DNA of 64,000 bases, from the NCBI GenBank assembly GCA_014193115.1, contig BJHQ01000007.1, positions 62,001 through 126,000 of the forward strand, written 5' to 3'. A program made the position numbers and the translations under genes. Below are positions 35,406-45,733 of this stretch, piece by piece. Under the pieces are notes generated by a model that was not told the origin of the DNA, did not search any database, and saw only the letters and a list, made by a program, of their open reading frames with translations. This DNA comes from Planctomycetota bacterium (GTDB taxonomy: Bacteria > Planctomycetota > UBA11346). Position 1 is the stretch's first letter. The number at the start of each line of letters is the position of its first letter.

Positions 35406-36707
35406 TCAGCCGGCGACGAGCCCGTCGAGGCGCACCTGCGCATCGCCGAAGCGGTCGAGCTTCACCCCCATGCAGTCCATCAGCGACAGGTACAGGCTGC
35501 ACAGTTTGCGTTCCGGCTTGCCGCTGCGGTCGATGATCCGGCCGCCGGCGATCCCGGCATTCTTGCCGCCGAGCAGCACCACCGGAAGATCCTGGTTATG
35601 GTGGTTGCCGGTGAGCATGCTCGACAAGTGGACGATCATGGTGTTGTCGAGGGCCGTGCCGTTGCCTTCCTCGATCTGGTCGAGCTTCTTGGCGATGTAC
35701 GCGGATTGCTCCATGAAGAACTGGTTGACCTTCAGCCAATCTGCCGTGTCGCTGTGGGACAGCAGATGGTGGATCATGTAGTCCACTTTCAGGTGCGGAA
35801 AGCGCTGTGAAGAATGGTCGTTATTGAGCTTCAGCGAGCAGATCCGGGTCGTGTCGGTGCGGAAGGCGAGCACCGCCAGATCGCACATCAGGCGGAAATA
35901 CTCGGGAAGATCGCTGGGTATTCCGTCTTTCGGGCGGGGAACGTCCGGCTTGTCGAGGGTCGGCCGCCAGCCTTCGCGGCGCCCCTCCTTTGCCGCCCGC
36001 TCGATCCGGGTCTCGACCTCGCGCACCGAGCCGAGGTATTCATCGAGGCGATGGCGATCGGCCAGGCCCAGCCGGCCATGGACCCGTTTGGCGTCGTCCA
36101 GGACCGCATCGAGCACGCTGACATCGGTGGCGGCATGATCGGTGCGGAACAGCTGATCGAAGGCCAACGCCGGATAGATCTCGAGCGGGGTCGGCGTGGA
36201 TGGCGAACTCCACGAGATCTGCGAGCTGTAGATCATCGAATAGCCCTTGTGGATGCCGGCGAAGATTTCTTCGCAGCCGACCACCAGGGACGGGACCCGG
36301 GTGGCCTCGCCCAGGCGCTGGGCGAGGACCTGGTCGAAACTGGTGCCCGAGCGGATCGACCCGCCCGGCGCCAGCTTCGCCCCTGACAGGATGCCGCCGG
36401 TCATGGCGCTGTGGATGCCGCCGGTCAGGGCCTCGTGGTTGTACAATCCCTTGATGAACACCAGCTTTTCCCGCAATGGCATGAGCGGTTCGAGCACCTT
36501 GCCCAGTTCCATGCCGGCACCCTCGCCGTTGGCCCACCATTCCTTGGAGTGGAAACCATTGCCTGAGAACAGCACGGCGAGCCGTTTCGGCGGAGCGGCG
36601 CTTGCTCCGCCCGGTTCCGCAGCAACCAAGGATTCGAGCCAGGGCAGGGCGACCAGGGCGCCGAGTCCGCGCAGGACCATCCGCCGGGTGCAATGATGGT
36701 TTTTCAT
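35406..36707 (-). CDS. DUF1552 family protein
   Basis: 433 residues. A twin-Arg-like N-terminus (TRRMVLRGLGALVALPWLES) suggests export by Tat. Family features: RLAVLFSGNGFHSKEWW, LSGAKLAPGGSIRSGTSFDQ, and a late region with HLSSMLTGNHHNQDLPVVLLG. DUF1552 proteins are abundant in Planctomycetota and Verrucomicrobiota and nearly always sit next to a DUF1592-type cytochrome protein, as here (27-base gap, same strand). The fold is related to DUF1501/sulfatase-like proteins; biochemical role is unknown. Confidence 0.9.
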   Translation of the reverse strand: MKNHHCTRRMVLRGLGALVALPWLESLVAAEPGGASAAPPKRLAVLFSGNGFHSKEWWANGEGAGMELGKVLEPLMPLREKLVFIKGLYNHEALTGGIHSAMTGGILSGAKLAPGGSIRSGTSFDQVLAQRLGEATRVPSLVVGCEEIFAGIHKGYSMIYSSQISWSSPSTPTPLEIYPALAFDQLFRTDHAATDVSVLDAVLDDAKRVHGRLGLADRHRLDEYLGSVREVETRIERAAKEGRREGWRPTLDKPDVPRPKDGIPSDLPEYFRLMCDLAVLAFRTDTTRICSLKLNNDHSSQRFPHLKVDYMIHHLLSHSDTADWLKVNQFFMEQSAYIAKKLDQIEEGNGTALDNTMIVHLSSMLTGNHHNQDLPVVLLGGKNAGIAGGRIIDRSGKPERKLCSLYLSLMDCMGVKLDRFGDAQVRLDGLVAG

Positions 36708-36734
36708 GGTTTTCCCTTGTTTGGATGGTCGGAT

Positions 36735-39700
36735 TCAGTGGGCAGCCGCGACCACGTCGCGACCGCGGATGGTACGGAACTGCGGACTGGAAACGATCGC
36801 CAGCACGATGCTGGCCACGCCAACATCGTCTCGGAGCAGTTGCGCGGTCAGCGCTTCGACCAAGGGGCGATCGCTGATCTCGATGCTGCGGCCGATGGCA
36901 TAACCCAGCAATTTCCTGGCGAAGGTCCGGGCCAGACGCTCCCTGGCCGGACCGAGCAGGTGCTTGCGCAGGCCGTCGATGCCGGTGAACCGGGTTCCGT
37001 CCGGCAGTGTCGCCGACAGATCGAGCGGCGGGTCTTTCGGACCGATCGCACGCAGCCGGCCGATGGCGTCATAACCTTCAAGCGAGAACCCGAAGGGATC
37101 GATCTTGCGATGGCAGACCGAACAGGCGGGATCCTGGGAATGCCTGGTGATCATCTCGCGCATCGACATGCCGGCGCTCGATTCGGTCTCGGGCAGGACC
37201 GGAACGTTGGGCGGTGGTCGGGGCAGCGGGGTTCCAAGTAGATGCTCAACGACCCAGTTGCCGCGGAGGATCGGACTGGTGCGGGAAGCCCCGGCCTGGG
37301 TCGCGAGCACGCTGCCCAGCGCCAGGATTCCACCGCGTCCGAATTTCGACGCCTGTTCGATCCGTTGCCATCCGGCCGGCTTGGCGGGAATCCCATAATG
37401 CTTGGCGACCCGTTCGTCGGCAAAAACCCAGTCAGCGTCGACCGACCGGGCCAGAGGCCGATCTTGTTGGAACAGATCTTCGATAAAACGCAGGGTTTCC
37501 TCGTATAGTGATGCGCGCAGCTGGGCATCGAAGGTCGGGAACACGGTTTCGCTTTTATCGCTGCGCAGATCGAATCCGTAGACTCCGAGCCAGGCGGCGC
37601 CGAACTCGCTGGCCAAGCCGCGCAGCCGAGGGTCGGCGATCATCCGTTTGGCCTGTGCGGCCAGCACTGCATCCTCGTGCAATGTACCGGCAGCCGCCAA
37701 GGTCCGCAGCTCCGCGTCGGGCGGACCGGCCCACAAGAAATAACTGAGGCGGCTGGCCAAGGCCCAATCGTCCACCGGAGCCGGGCTGGTTCCGGCGGCG
37801 GGAATCTCGATGCGATACAAGAACGCCGGTGAGGTCAGCACCCGGGAGATGCAGGTGCGCAGGGCGGCATCATGGCTTTGTTCGCGCTGCCGCAGTCCGC
37901 GATACAGCTTGATCAGGTCGTCACGCTCGCGGTTCTCGACCGGTCGGCGCCACGCCTTTGCTGCCACTTCGATCAACGATTCCAGGTGCTTCGGCTCGCT
38001 TTCGCTCAGCACTTTGGCGAAGCGTTCCGCCCCCTCGCGGATCGGAATGATCACCTGCTTGGCCCAGATCATCTCCCTGCTGTTCATGCCACCTTGCGAG
38101 GTGAATCCGAACCAGACCTCGCTTGATTTGTACATGCTTTCAGCATCCCTGCTGATGTAGCGAAGATGGCTCCACAAGCGATCGAGCTCGGCGCGTTCAT
38201 TGCCATCCAGCATCAGGCGAACCAGCGGTTCATCCTCGCGGCAGAAGAGCTGCAAGGTGATCGTGGTGTCATTGGGGACGATCGGCGCATAGAGCACCGC
38301 TTTCGGGAACAGCTCACGGAACGGATTGAGTCCGGCGACCACCTGGGGACCGGCCAGCAGCAGCCCAGGTGCCGGCTGGGCCAGACGGAGCGACTTCGCC
38401 GGCTCCCGGGCCACCACTGGCTGGATGATGCTCAGCGGATCAGCGCCGTCCTCGACCAGCGCATCGACCACGAAGGTCCGCTCCCCAGGTGCTGGCTTTC
38501 CTTCTGGCGTTCCAATCGCATAGGGAAATTCCAAGGCGATCGTACCGGGAGCAGCACTGGCGAGGCTGCTCGGATCCAGCGGCTGACCGGATCGGGGATG
38601 GATGCCGAACTCGGCGCCGCTGACCGTGACCGAGCGATCGATTGGCGGTGGTGCTTGTTCCGGCAGCTCTGCAGCGCGGGCCTTGTCGCTCTTGGCGAGG
38701 TCGGCGAGCAGCGCGGTTTCCTGCCCTTTGGTCTCCAGCCGTGGCCGCTCCCAGCGGATGGTGGCCTTGCGTTCGGACCCCACCGTCTGGGCCGCAAGGT
38801 GCACGCTGATCCGCGGTTCCTTCCCAGGTTTGATGACGAGTCGGATCGTCTCCTTCAGAACCGGACCGGGCGCCGGCGACTGCCAAGGATTGAAATGGCC
38901 GACCCCGACCATGTCGCCGGTAGCGCACAACTTCCACACCGAGTTGCGCCAGCCATCGATGAAGGCCGTGATCGCCTTGGAACCGTCCGGTCCCGCTTGT
39001 CGCCAGGTTGTTTTCAGATCGTCGAGCAACCAGGACGATGGCGGTCCGTTCAGGGCCTTCCACAGCGTCGCCAGGTACCGCCGGTTCAGCTTCTCGGCTT
39101 TGGCGATGTCGTCGATCGCCTTGTCATCCGCCCGCAAACGCTCGCGGTGGCGGAGCGTGGCCGCGATGTAGGGCTCCACCACCAGCTCGCCGGCGGGGTT
39201 GGCAAAACGAGCGTGGAAAGCGCGAATCGCGGCAATCGCCTCGTCGGTCCAATCCCGGGATTGGTCGGACGCCGAGAACCGGAAGCCGTCTGGCAGGAGC
39301 ACCGCCCGGCGTGCGACCTGTTTAGCTGCATCGGAGTATTTCGCGAGCAGCACCGGCGACATCGACATGCCCTCGCCAGTATTGGTGAATCCTTCACCGG
39401 CGGCGCCGTCGGCGGGGAATGCTTTGGCCAGTCCGAGATCGACTCCGGTCAATTCCCGGACCGTCCGATCGTATTCGACCTTGCTCAGGCGACGCAGCTT
39501 GACCGGGCCGGGATCGCCTGCCCGGCTCAAGGCCTCGGTTTCGACCAGCGTCTTCGCCCAGGTGATGAGCTGAGCGCGTTCGCCATCGCTGATCGTTGTG
39601 GCAGCCTTGGCCGGCGGCATCTCCTTGGCTTCAAGCTGCTCCAGGACCTTGGCCCACACCAGAGGCTCGGCCTGGGCCTGGGCCTGGTTAGTAAAGCGGG

Positions 39701-39944
39701 CCAAATTCAGGTCGTTCCTCACCGGCTTGGCGCCATGGCATTCCAGGCAATGCCGGCCGAGCAGCGGCGCCGCACCGGCGCGGAAGTCGACCGCGGCCGG
39801 CTCGACCGCGGCCAACTGCGCCACGGCTGCAAAGAACCACAGCGTCGTGGCAGCGATAGCTCCGGTGCGATCCCGGAAGGCCCCGCCTTGCGTGCGCTCA
39901 GCGTCTGCCGACCTGGCCAACCTGGTGAAAACCGTCGTCATCAT
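36735..39944 (-). CDS. Cytochrome-c-like DUF1587/DUF1595/DUF1592/DUF1588/DUF1585 protein
   Basis: 1,069 residues with the standard planctomycete order. After a signal anchor, a planctomycete cytochrome-c segment carries heme motif CLECH (residues 66-70). DUF1587 follows (LRRLSKVEYDRTVRELTGVD), then a 400-residue middle region, DUF1595 (AKAWRRPVENRERDDLIKLY), DUF1592 (WALASRLSYFLWAGPPDAEL), DUF1588 (RGGILALGSVLATQAGASRT) and DUF1585 (FARKLLGYAIGRSIEISDRP). A second heme motif, CSVCH, precedes RKIDPFGFSLEGYDAIG. It is probably a periplasmic multi-domain redox protein acting with the DUF1552 partner downstream; the reaction is unknown. Confidence 0.9.
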   Translation of the reverse strand: MMTTVFTRLARSADAERTQGGAFRDRTGAIAATTLWFFAAVAQLAAVEPAAVDFRAGAAPLLGRHCLECHGAKPVRNDLNLARFTNQAQAQAEPLVWAKVLEQLEAKEMPPAKAATTISDGERAQLITWAKTLVETEALSRAGDPGPVKLRRLSKVEYDRTVRELTGVDLGLAKAFPADGAAGEGFTNTGEGMSMSPVLLAKYSDAAKQVARRAVLLPDGFRFSASDQSRDWTDEAIAAIRAFHARFANPAGELVVEPYIAATLRHRERLRADDKAIDDIAKAEKLNRRYLATLWKALNGPPSSWLLDDLKTTWRQAGPDGSKAITAFIDGWRNSVWKLCATGDMVGVGHFNPWQSPAPGPVLKETIRLVIKPGKEPRISVHLAAQTVGSERKATIRWERPRLETKGQETALLADLAKSDKARAAELPEQAPPPIDRSVTVSGAEFGIHPRSGQPLDPSSLASAAPGTIALEFPYAIGTPEGKPAPGERTFVVDALVEDGADPLSIIQPVVAREPAKSLRLAQPAPGLLLAGPQVVAGLNPFRELFPKAVLYAPIVPNDTTITLQLFCREDEPLVRLMLDGNERAELDRLWSHLRYISRDAESMYKSSEVWFGFTSQGGMNSREMIWAKQVIIPIREGAERFAKVLSESEPKHLESLIEVAAKAWRRPVENRERDDLIKLYRGLRQREQSHDAALRTCISRVLTSPAFLYRIEIPAAGTSPAPVDDWALASRLSYFLWAGPPDAELRTLAAAGTLHEDAVLAAQAKRMIADPRLRGLASEFGAAWLGVYGFDLRSDKSETVFPTFDAQLRASLYEETLRFIEDLFQQDRPLARSVDADWVFADERVAKHYGIPAKPAGWQRIEQASKFGRGGILALGSVLATQAGASRTSPILRGNWVVEHLLGTPLPRPPPNVPVLPETESSAGMSMREMITRHSQDPACSVCHRKIDPFGFSLEGYDAIGRLRAIGPKDPPLDLSATLPDGTRFTGIDGLRKHLLGPARERLARTFARKLLGYAIGRSIEISDRPLVEALTAQLLRDDVGVASIVLAIVSSPQFRTIRGRDVVAAAH

Positions 39945-40441
39945 GCTGCCTCCGATGGATCACAGTATGGTACTCGGGAAAAGCCTCTGCCATGCATGTG
40001 GATCCTGCCAGAATGCCGTCAGGTACTGGAACTGCCCCTTACTGCGCTCAACCCGAACAACGCAGTTGGGAAACCGCAACGACGCCAAAGCGCCGAGAGG
40101 TGGCGGGTCGGAGGAAGATCCACCCGTACCCGGTGGGTTTCCAGCCAACGGAGCGTCTCCTCCGTTTTTCCTAGGCGTTTTGGCGGTTCATCTGCTTTTT
40201 CAGGTTCAAGAACCTGGCCGATGCGACAAGGATTTCTCCAAGAAATTGCTCAGCTTCGCGGGATTCGGCTGCGCGGGATTCGGCTGCGCGGGATTCGGCT
40301 GCACAAGCGCCTGGGCTGCCGGTGGACTGCCGGGCAGGCTTGGGGCAATGGCAATCCGCGACAGCGGAATCAGCCGGGCATTGGCAGCATCAAGACGCGC
40401 TGGGGAACAGACTCGCGAAAAGCCCCAGCGACCGAACCGAC
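39945..40441. other. Gene-free region with inverted repeat element and 15-bp tandem repeat
   Basis: 497 bases between two minus-strand genes. Bases 40072-40097 (AACCGCAACGACGCCAAAGC...) and 40171-40194 (CTAGGCGTTTTGGCGGTTCA...) form the arms of a GCCAA-type inverted repeat. Bases 40201-40216 are a 7-bp stem with a 2-base loop (CAGGTTC/GAACCTG). Bases 40257-40301 are three exact copies of CGCGGGATTCGGCTG. An 87-codon frame spanning the repeats is not credible as a gene. Confidence 0.65.
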
Positions 40442-43400
40442 CTATTTCGTTTCGGCACCCGCGAAGCACAGCAGGCTGCCATCCTCGCAGCTGACCAGGA
40501 TCCGGCCGTGAGCGATGGCGATGCCGCCGCTGACCGGCGGCGCTGGCAGGGCGAGGTCCTCGCCGATGGTCTGGCCGTCGCTCTGGGCCAGCAGGCGCAG
40601 GCGGAAGGGCATGCGAGCCTTCTCTTTATGGAGATCGCGATTGGTGACTGCGAAACCGATCACCACCGTGCCGTTGGCCACCGCCAAAGCCCGGATGCCG
40701 TCCTTGAACCAGAGATCGCGATCGGATCTCTCCCAGAGGATTTTGGAACCGGCCAACACAGACTGCTTCTTGGTGGGATCCTTGGGGTCGGCGAACTCCT
40801 GGCGCTCGATCTGGTCCAGGCGACGGCAGGCGCGCACGGGGTTTCCTTCGCTGCCCCCGCGATGGGCGAAACCCACGCTTCCACCCACCATCACATAGTC
40901 ACCGCGGTCATCATAGGCGTAATAGCGGCCGCTCGAATAGGAGAAGCCGGACAATTTGTAGCCGAACATGAAACGAGGGCGATGGAGCAGTCCCTGGTTG
41001 CCAGGCACCACCACGCCGGCCTCATAGCGCTTCCGCCAGCCGGCCCGCTCGGGGTCCTCCTGCTGGGTGAATCCTGGCTGGCCGTACTTCAGCGGTCGCG
41101 GAGTCGGTGGCGGTGGCGTCAGATCCCCGTTGGCGTCCCGTCCCGCCCACAGCCCTGGCAGGAGGAACCGTTCTGCCGTCACCACCGGAAGGTTGTTGGA
41201 GACATTGGGAACCCACGGATCGCTGGTTTCGGCCTTGGTGCGACCGCTGCCAGGCGTGGTGCTTTTCAATTCATCTCCACCAAAGCGGCCTTGGCCGAGG
41301 GGTTTGCCGGTGAGCGGATCGAGCCGCCACCACCACAGGCCGCCATCGCTGTCAGTGTGGCGTCCGGCCACGACCAGCAGACCTTTGGGATCAGCCACCA
41401 CCGAGCCGAAACACGGCCAGGGCGATTCCAGCTGGCCATCGGCCACGATGCGGTCGGCCCGGGGCGCAGCGCGGAATCGCCAGACTATTTTCCCGTCATC
41501 CCGGTTGAGGGCATAGACGGTGCCGCTGCGGGTGCCCGCCAGCACCAGACCCTGGTGGATGGTGGGAGCTCCGGCGATGCGCCCGTCGAGTTCGACCCGC
41601 CAGCGTTCCTTGCCGGTGGCGGGATCGCTGGCCAAGACTTGATGCTGGTGGCAACGCGCCACCACCACCACCCCCTCGGCGTAAACTGGCTGGCTCAGTG
41701 GACCTTGGACGTACCAGGCATCCTGCCACGACCGAGCCAACAATGGAGCAGCCGGCCAAGCCGGTTCGGGTTTGATCCGCCAGATTTCTGCAACCGTGGC
41801 CGAGACCGGGTCGGGGCTCCAGGCTGAACGCCGCGGATCACGCAGAAAAGTGTGCCAGCCGCCCGGATCGGCGGTGGCTGGTGCCGGACGGCCGGGTCCG
41901 GCGGACAGCCGGTCTGCATCGTCGGTCCCGGCAAAGGGCCGTGATGAAAAAGCCGCCGAACCGGGCAAGTACGGGGTGCAGAAGCAATGGTTCGAGGCGA
42001 TGAACGACAGTCCCAGAGCAGGAAATGCCCCGACATCGCAGGCGGTGCGCAGGGCATCGGTCTGGAAGACCTTGGGCTCGCCGCTCACCGCGTACGCGGT
42101 GAGGGAGCCGAAAATCCAGTTGGGGGTGGCGCGGAAGGCCGTGCACCCCACCGGTCGCAGCAATCCGCGATAGCGCTGGTCGGCCGCAGCCGGATCCGTC
42201 GGCGCCGCCAATGGCAGTGATCCATTCAATCCAATGATGGTGTGGGTCCACACCCGGTCGTTGAAGATGAAGCTGCGCGCGCTGGAATGACCTCCGCCGA
42301 TTTCTTCCCCAGCCCCATCCCGCCCAGAGGTGATCGTAGTCGGTCCGCCTTGGACCAGTTTGCCGGTGGCGGCATTGAACAGGAGCAGGCCGTGGCGACC
42401 ACGGCCGGCCGCAGCGCCAGGACCGAACCGTCCGGATCCCGCGAGGTGACCATCGCCACCAGCAAGATTGTAGACCACGACTTCGCCATTCGGTCCGCTG
42501 GCGTCCCAGGCGGTGCGCCAGCGCTCACTGCCGTCCTGGAGCGCCAGGCAGACGACGTCTTTCAGACTCACCGCCGGCCAGTGGGTGTAGCTCATGGAAC
42601 CGGCTGCCGGACCCTGGGCGAGATACAGCGCGTCGCCGAGGACCACGGGGAACCGGTAGACGCCGGAATCGAGTTGTTTCTCCCAGCGCCGCGCCCCGGT
42701 TTTGGCGTCCAGCACCACCACCCGTGGACCCATGACCTGGACCAGCACACCGTCGTCGGTCAGGCGGACCGTGGCATCCTGGATCGGTGCGCTCAACTCC
42801 CTGAGCTTATCCTGGGCCGGCTTGTCCTTGGGCATCTGATCCGGAACTGGGATGCCGATGCCCTGGTCAAGCCAGCCGGCATCCTGGCCGGTCTGGAGGT
42901 CGAGCACCTGCATGCAGCGGGCGGGCAGGCCGTACTGCGGAGTGGACGGATAGAAATAGACCCGCCCCTGTCCAGCCACCCAGGCATAGCGGCTGCCCGG
43001 CACCGCGTCTTCACGCCGCCAGCGCACCAGCCCGGTGTAGGCATCACGGGCGACCAAGGCGCCGCCCCCCTGATTCTCTGGCGACTTTTCATCAACCTCG
43101 CTGAGTTCGATCCCCAGGCGCAGTCCGTCGATGATGCGCAGGCCGTGGGAGGTGGTCCCCTGGGGACCGCTGATCCATTGCAGGCTGCGGGCCGGACCGA
43201 CTCGCAAATCCTTGGACGCTTCGCTGGCGGCGGCGTCGTGGTTGTACTGGGCCCAGTCATCAACATCGGCGGGGCGCGACTTGCTCAGGCGTTTCCATAT
43301 CTTGCCTTGGCGCACCCAGCCGGCGCCTTGCGGGCGCAGGACCCGGAGGAGTTCGGCCTCGGTGACCGCCGGCAGAGCGTCCAGATCGGCGATGAGGACA

Positions 43401-43750
43401 CGGGCGGTGTCGTCGCGTAAGGGAAGCCCGGCTCCGGAGACGACGACCGCTTCGGCCTGGCCCAGCAACCCGCTGGCGGCCCAGGACGTGCGCAAGGCCC
43501 CAGCTGCACCGTCTTCGGCGACCACCGCGAGGCCCAAGGTGGCTCCGCTGCGCAGCGCTTCCGCCAGGCGGTCGCCGCCGCCGATCTGCACGATCAGACC
43601 GGTGGCTGGCGAGCCGAGTTCTGCGGCGATCACCGCAGCGGTCGGCTCGTCTTTCGCCGCCGGGGGCGGCGCCTCACCGGCTGGCAGGGCAGTCACGCCC
43701 ACGACAAGCAGGCAAAGCAGGAGGTCGGCGCGGATCGTGTTCATGGGCAT
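40442..43750 (-). CDS. Secreted protein: methyltransferase-like domain plus PQQ-like beta-propeller
   Basis: About 1,102 residues from the ATG at 43750, chosen because a signal peptide follows (NTIRADLLLCLLVVGVTALP). Residues about 30-140 look like a degenerate class I methyltransferase (TGLIVQIGGGDRLAEAL, RVLIADLDAL, ELLRVLRPQGAGWV). DDWAQYNHDAAASEASKD then opens a long PQQ/BamB-type propeller (LVARDAYTGLVRWRRE, VVLDAKTGARRWEKQ, LASDPATGKERWRVE, YALNRDDGKIVWRF, WWWRLDPLTGKPLGQGRFGG). Such proteins are common in planctomycetes and uncharacterised. A paralogue (45734-48790) lies upstream with an esterase between them; same strand, close spacing, so likely one operon. Confidence 0.8.
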   Translation of the reverse strand: MPMNTIRADLLLCLLVVGVTALPAGEAPPPAAKDEPTAAVIAAELGSPATGLIVQIGGGDRLAEALRSGATLGLAVVAEDGAAGALRTSWAASGLLGQAEAVVVSGAGLPLRDDTARVLIADLDALPAVTEAELLRVLRPQGAGWVRQGKIWKRLSKSRPADVDDWAQYNHDAAASEASKDLRVGPARSLQWISGPQGTTSHGLRIIDGLRLGIELSEVDEKSPENQGGGALVARDAYTGLVRWRREDAVPGSRYAWVAGQGRVYFYPSTPQYGLPARCMQVLDLQTGQDAGWLDQGIGIPVPDQMPKDKPAQDKLRELSAPIQDATVRLTDDGVLVQVMGPRVVVLDAKTGARRWEKQLDSGVYRFPVVLGDALYLAQGPAAGSMSYTHWPAVSLKDVVCLALQDGSERWRTAWDASGPNGEVVVYNLAGGDGHLAGSGRFGPGAAAGRGRHGLLLFNAATGKLVQGGPTTITSGRDGAGEEIGGGHSSARSFIFNDRVWTHTIIGLNGSLPLAAPTDPAAADQRYRGLLRPVGCTAFRATPNWIFGSLTAYAVSGEPKVFQTDALRTACDVGAFPALGLSFIASNHCFCTPYLPGSAAFSSRPFAGTDDADRLSAGPGRPAPATADPGGWHTFLRDPRRSAWSPDPVSATVAEIWRIKPEPAWPAAPLLARSWQDAWYVQGPLSQPVYAEGVVVVARCHQHQVLASDPATGKERWRVELDGRIAGAPTIHQGLVLAGTRSGTVYALNRDDGKIVWRFRAAPRADRIVADGQLESPWPCFGSVVADPKGLLVVAGRHTDSDGGLWWWRLDPLTGKPLGQGRFGGDELKSTTPGSGRTKAETSDPWVPNVSNNLPVVTAERFLLPGLWAGRDANGDLTPPPPTPRPLKYGQPGFTQQEDPERAGWRKRYEAGVVVPGNQGLLHRPRFMFGYKLSGFSYSSGRYYAYDDRGDYVMVGGSVGFAHRGGSEGNPVRACRRLDQIERQEFADPKDPTKKQSVLAGSKILWERSDRDLWFKDGIRALAVANGTVVIGFAVTNRDLHKEKARMPFRLRLLAQSDGQTIGEDLALPAPPVSGGIAIAHGRILVSCEDGSLLCFAGAETK

Positions 43751-43886
43751 ACTCAGCTGGTTCAGTAGCAACGGATATGGGGCATGGTGGTGACAGGCAG
43801 CGTTGCAGGCACGACCTATCGCCATGTGAAGAACGATTGGGCCGGGACGATGGGCCGCCATGGCTCCGAGGTCGGACCGGAGCGGA

Positions 43887-45701
43887 TCACGGCTTCGCTG
43901 ACTCGATGCTCACGCTCAGTTCCGGACGCTTAGCGGAGAAGTCCTTGAGCAGCGTCTCGGCCTTGGTGCGGTCATCGGCGTGGACCACCAGCAACAAGGC
44001 TGGATCGCCGACCTTCCCCGGTGTGAGCACCCGCAGCTTGGCAGCGGAGAAGGCGTCGAGCAGGGCAGTGGCTGGTTCCGCCGGCCAGTGCTTCAACGTG
44101 GCAAACACCTGGTTGCGGTCAGCTGCCTCCACCGCCGCGGGAGCCTGGTCGCCGAGATCCTTGCCGCTGACCGTCCAGCGGTAATTGCGGTAGCCGCCAA
44201 GCATGCCGGGGCCTCCGGCGACCCAGACCTGGATCCAGAAGGAACCAGGACGGGTCGGAGTTCCCGACCAGACCCCGGTGTCCGCATCGAGGCGCATGTG
44301 GTTGGGATAGGTGTAATCATCCTTGGAATAGACCGTGTTTTTCTTACCGCCAGCGACAAAGGCGACCAGATCCCCCTGCATGTTCCAACGCACCTTGGCC
44401 TGGTTGGCAGTGAAGGTGGCGGAATATGGTTTGCCGGTTTCGCCGGGAGGCAGGCTCTCCGGACCGGTGACCGTTGGCGCCGGGGCGGCGTTGATGAATT
44501 CGGCTTTGATGGCGCCTGAGGATTGCATGCCGGGGGCGATGGCGATGGCCTGGACCGTGGTGCCGGGGGCGACGCTGAACGGGGACTTGTATTCGAGGCT
44601 GGTCTCGGTCGGCGTAGTTCCATCGGTGGTGTAGCGGATGGTGGCGCCGCGCGGCGCCACCAAGGTCACCGGAGCCGGACCGCTGATCAGGTGCGGCACC
44701 GGAAACACCTCCGGGGCCGGCACCCGTGCGCTCGGGCTGGCGAGTTCTCGGACGAAGAAGTCCGCGACCACCGCTCCCAGGGTCTTGCCCGGCTTGCCAT
44801 CGAGGTCGAGGGCGTCGGCCTCGCCTTTCCCGCCGCCGCGGTTGAAGAACGGCGGAACATGCACGCCTTTTCCTGCGAATTTCTGATCGGTCAAATCGGT
44901 GATGGTGAGCCGCCCGCCAGCGGCGACGAAGGCATCGGCGTACCCAGGCTTGGCAGCTCCTTGTCCCGCCCACTGCTGGACCGCCGGCGAGGCACGGTCG
45001 CCGCGCTCCACGAAATAGCAGAAATCCCACGAAAGCGCCGAAACACCGCCGGATTCCCCGGGCCAGGCCGGGGCTGGGTCGCGGATCGGCTTGAGCCAAG
45101 CCCATTCGTCATCCTGGTTCTTCGTCACCAATACGCCGTTGTTTTTCGCGAAGAACGACGGCAGATGCACCGATCCGCCCTGCATCCGGGTTGCCGCATG
45201 ATCACCGTTCGCCATCGCCGCCGAACTGATCAGCCAACCGCCGGCCGAGATGCCGTAGGCACCGATGCGCAGCGGGTCGATGTTGTAGGTGGCTGCGTTC
45301 TTGCGCAGGAAGCGCACCGCATTGGGAAAGTCCCACCAGCACTGCGGGAAGATCCCTTTCGGCTTCAAAACATAGTTAAATCCGCAGAAGGCGATGCCGC
45401 GTCCGGCCAGTTCCTTGGCCAGTTCGGTCTGACCCTCCTTGTTGTAAGAGGTATAAGAACCGCCATGGACATAGATCACCACCGGGAAAGGACCTTTGCC
45501 TTCCTTGGGGACGTGGACGCTGAGCAGCATCTCATAATCGCCGCGTGGCGACACGGCGTCGCCGGAATAGCGATCGTCCGGCAAATAGCGAAGCCCGATG
45601 AAATTGTTCATCCCCTGGATTTCGGTGTGTTTGATCGGCTTTTCGGCCGGGTCGGCAGCGACCAGGGCGGAACAGCAGGCGAGCAAGGCGGTCAAGCGCA
45701 T
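43887..45701 (-). CDS. Secreted alpha/beta-hydrolase (BD-FAE/carboxylesterase-like) with chitobiase-C-terminal-like domain
   Basis: 604 residues from ATG 45701, which begins the signal peptide (MRLTALLACCSALVAADP). Hydrolase features: VVIYVHGGSYTSYNKEG (oxyanion HGG), AYGISAGGWLISSAA (nucleophile in GxSxG) and a family-like NFVLKPKG region, as in feruloyl or acetyl esterases. Residues about 355-410 match the CHB_HEX_C_1 sandwich (GATIRYTTDGTTPTETSLEY, then APGTTVQAIAIAPGMQSSGA), found in surface glycan enzymes. The remaining 200 residues are beta-rich. It sits between the two methyltransferase-like/PQQ proteins and may de-esterify the glycan they recognise. Confidence 0.8.
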   Translation of the reverse strand: MRLTALLACCSALVAADPAEKPIKHTEIQGMNNFIGLRYLPDDRYSGDAVSPRGDYEMLLSVHVPKEGKGPFPVVIYVHGGSYTSYNKEGQTELAKELAGRGIAFCGFNYVLKPKGIFPQCWWDFPNAVRFLRKNAATYNIDPLRIGAYGISAGGWLISSAAMANGDHAATRMQGGSVHLPSFFAKNNGVLVTKNQDDEWAWLKPIRDPAPAWPGESGGVSALSWDFCYFVERGDRASPAVQQWAGQGAAKPGYADAFVAAGGRLTITDLTDQKFAGKGVHVPPFFNRGGGKGEADALDLDGKPGKTLGAVVADFFVRELASPSARVPAPEVFPVPHLISGPAPVTLVAPRGATIRYTTDGTTPTETSLEYKSPFSVAPGTTVQAIAIAPGMQSSGAIKAEFINAAPAPTVTGPESLPPGETGKPYSATFTANQAKVRWNMQGDLVAFVAGGKKNTVYSKDDYTYPNHMRLDADTGVWSGTPTRPGSFWIQVWVAGGPGMLGGYRNYRWTVSGKDLGDQAPAAVEAADRNQVFATLKHWPAEPATALLDAFSAAKLRVLTPGKVGDPALLLVVHADDRTKAETLLKDFSAKRPELSVSIESAKP

Positions 45702-45733
45702 GGGAATCCCAACGGGTTGGAGGTGCATCGAGG

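Noticed and set aside
40206..40469. 87-codon minus-strand frame with QPNPA repeats
   Set aside because: It overlaps the end of the PQQ gene and is made of a 15-bp tandem repeat; no ribosome site.
38166..40511. 781-codon frame opposite the DUF1592 gene
   Set aside because: Antisense to a gene with heme motifs and five known domains; a shadow.
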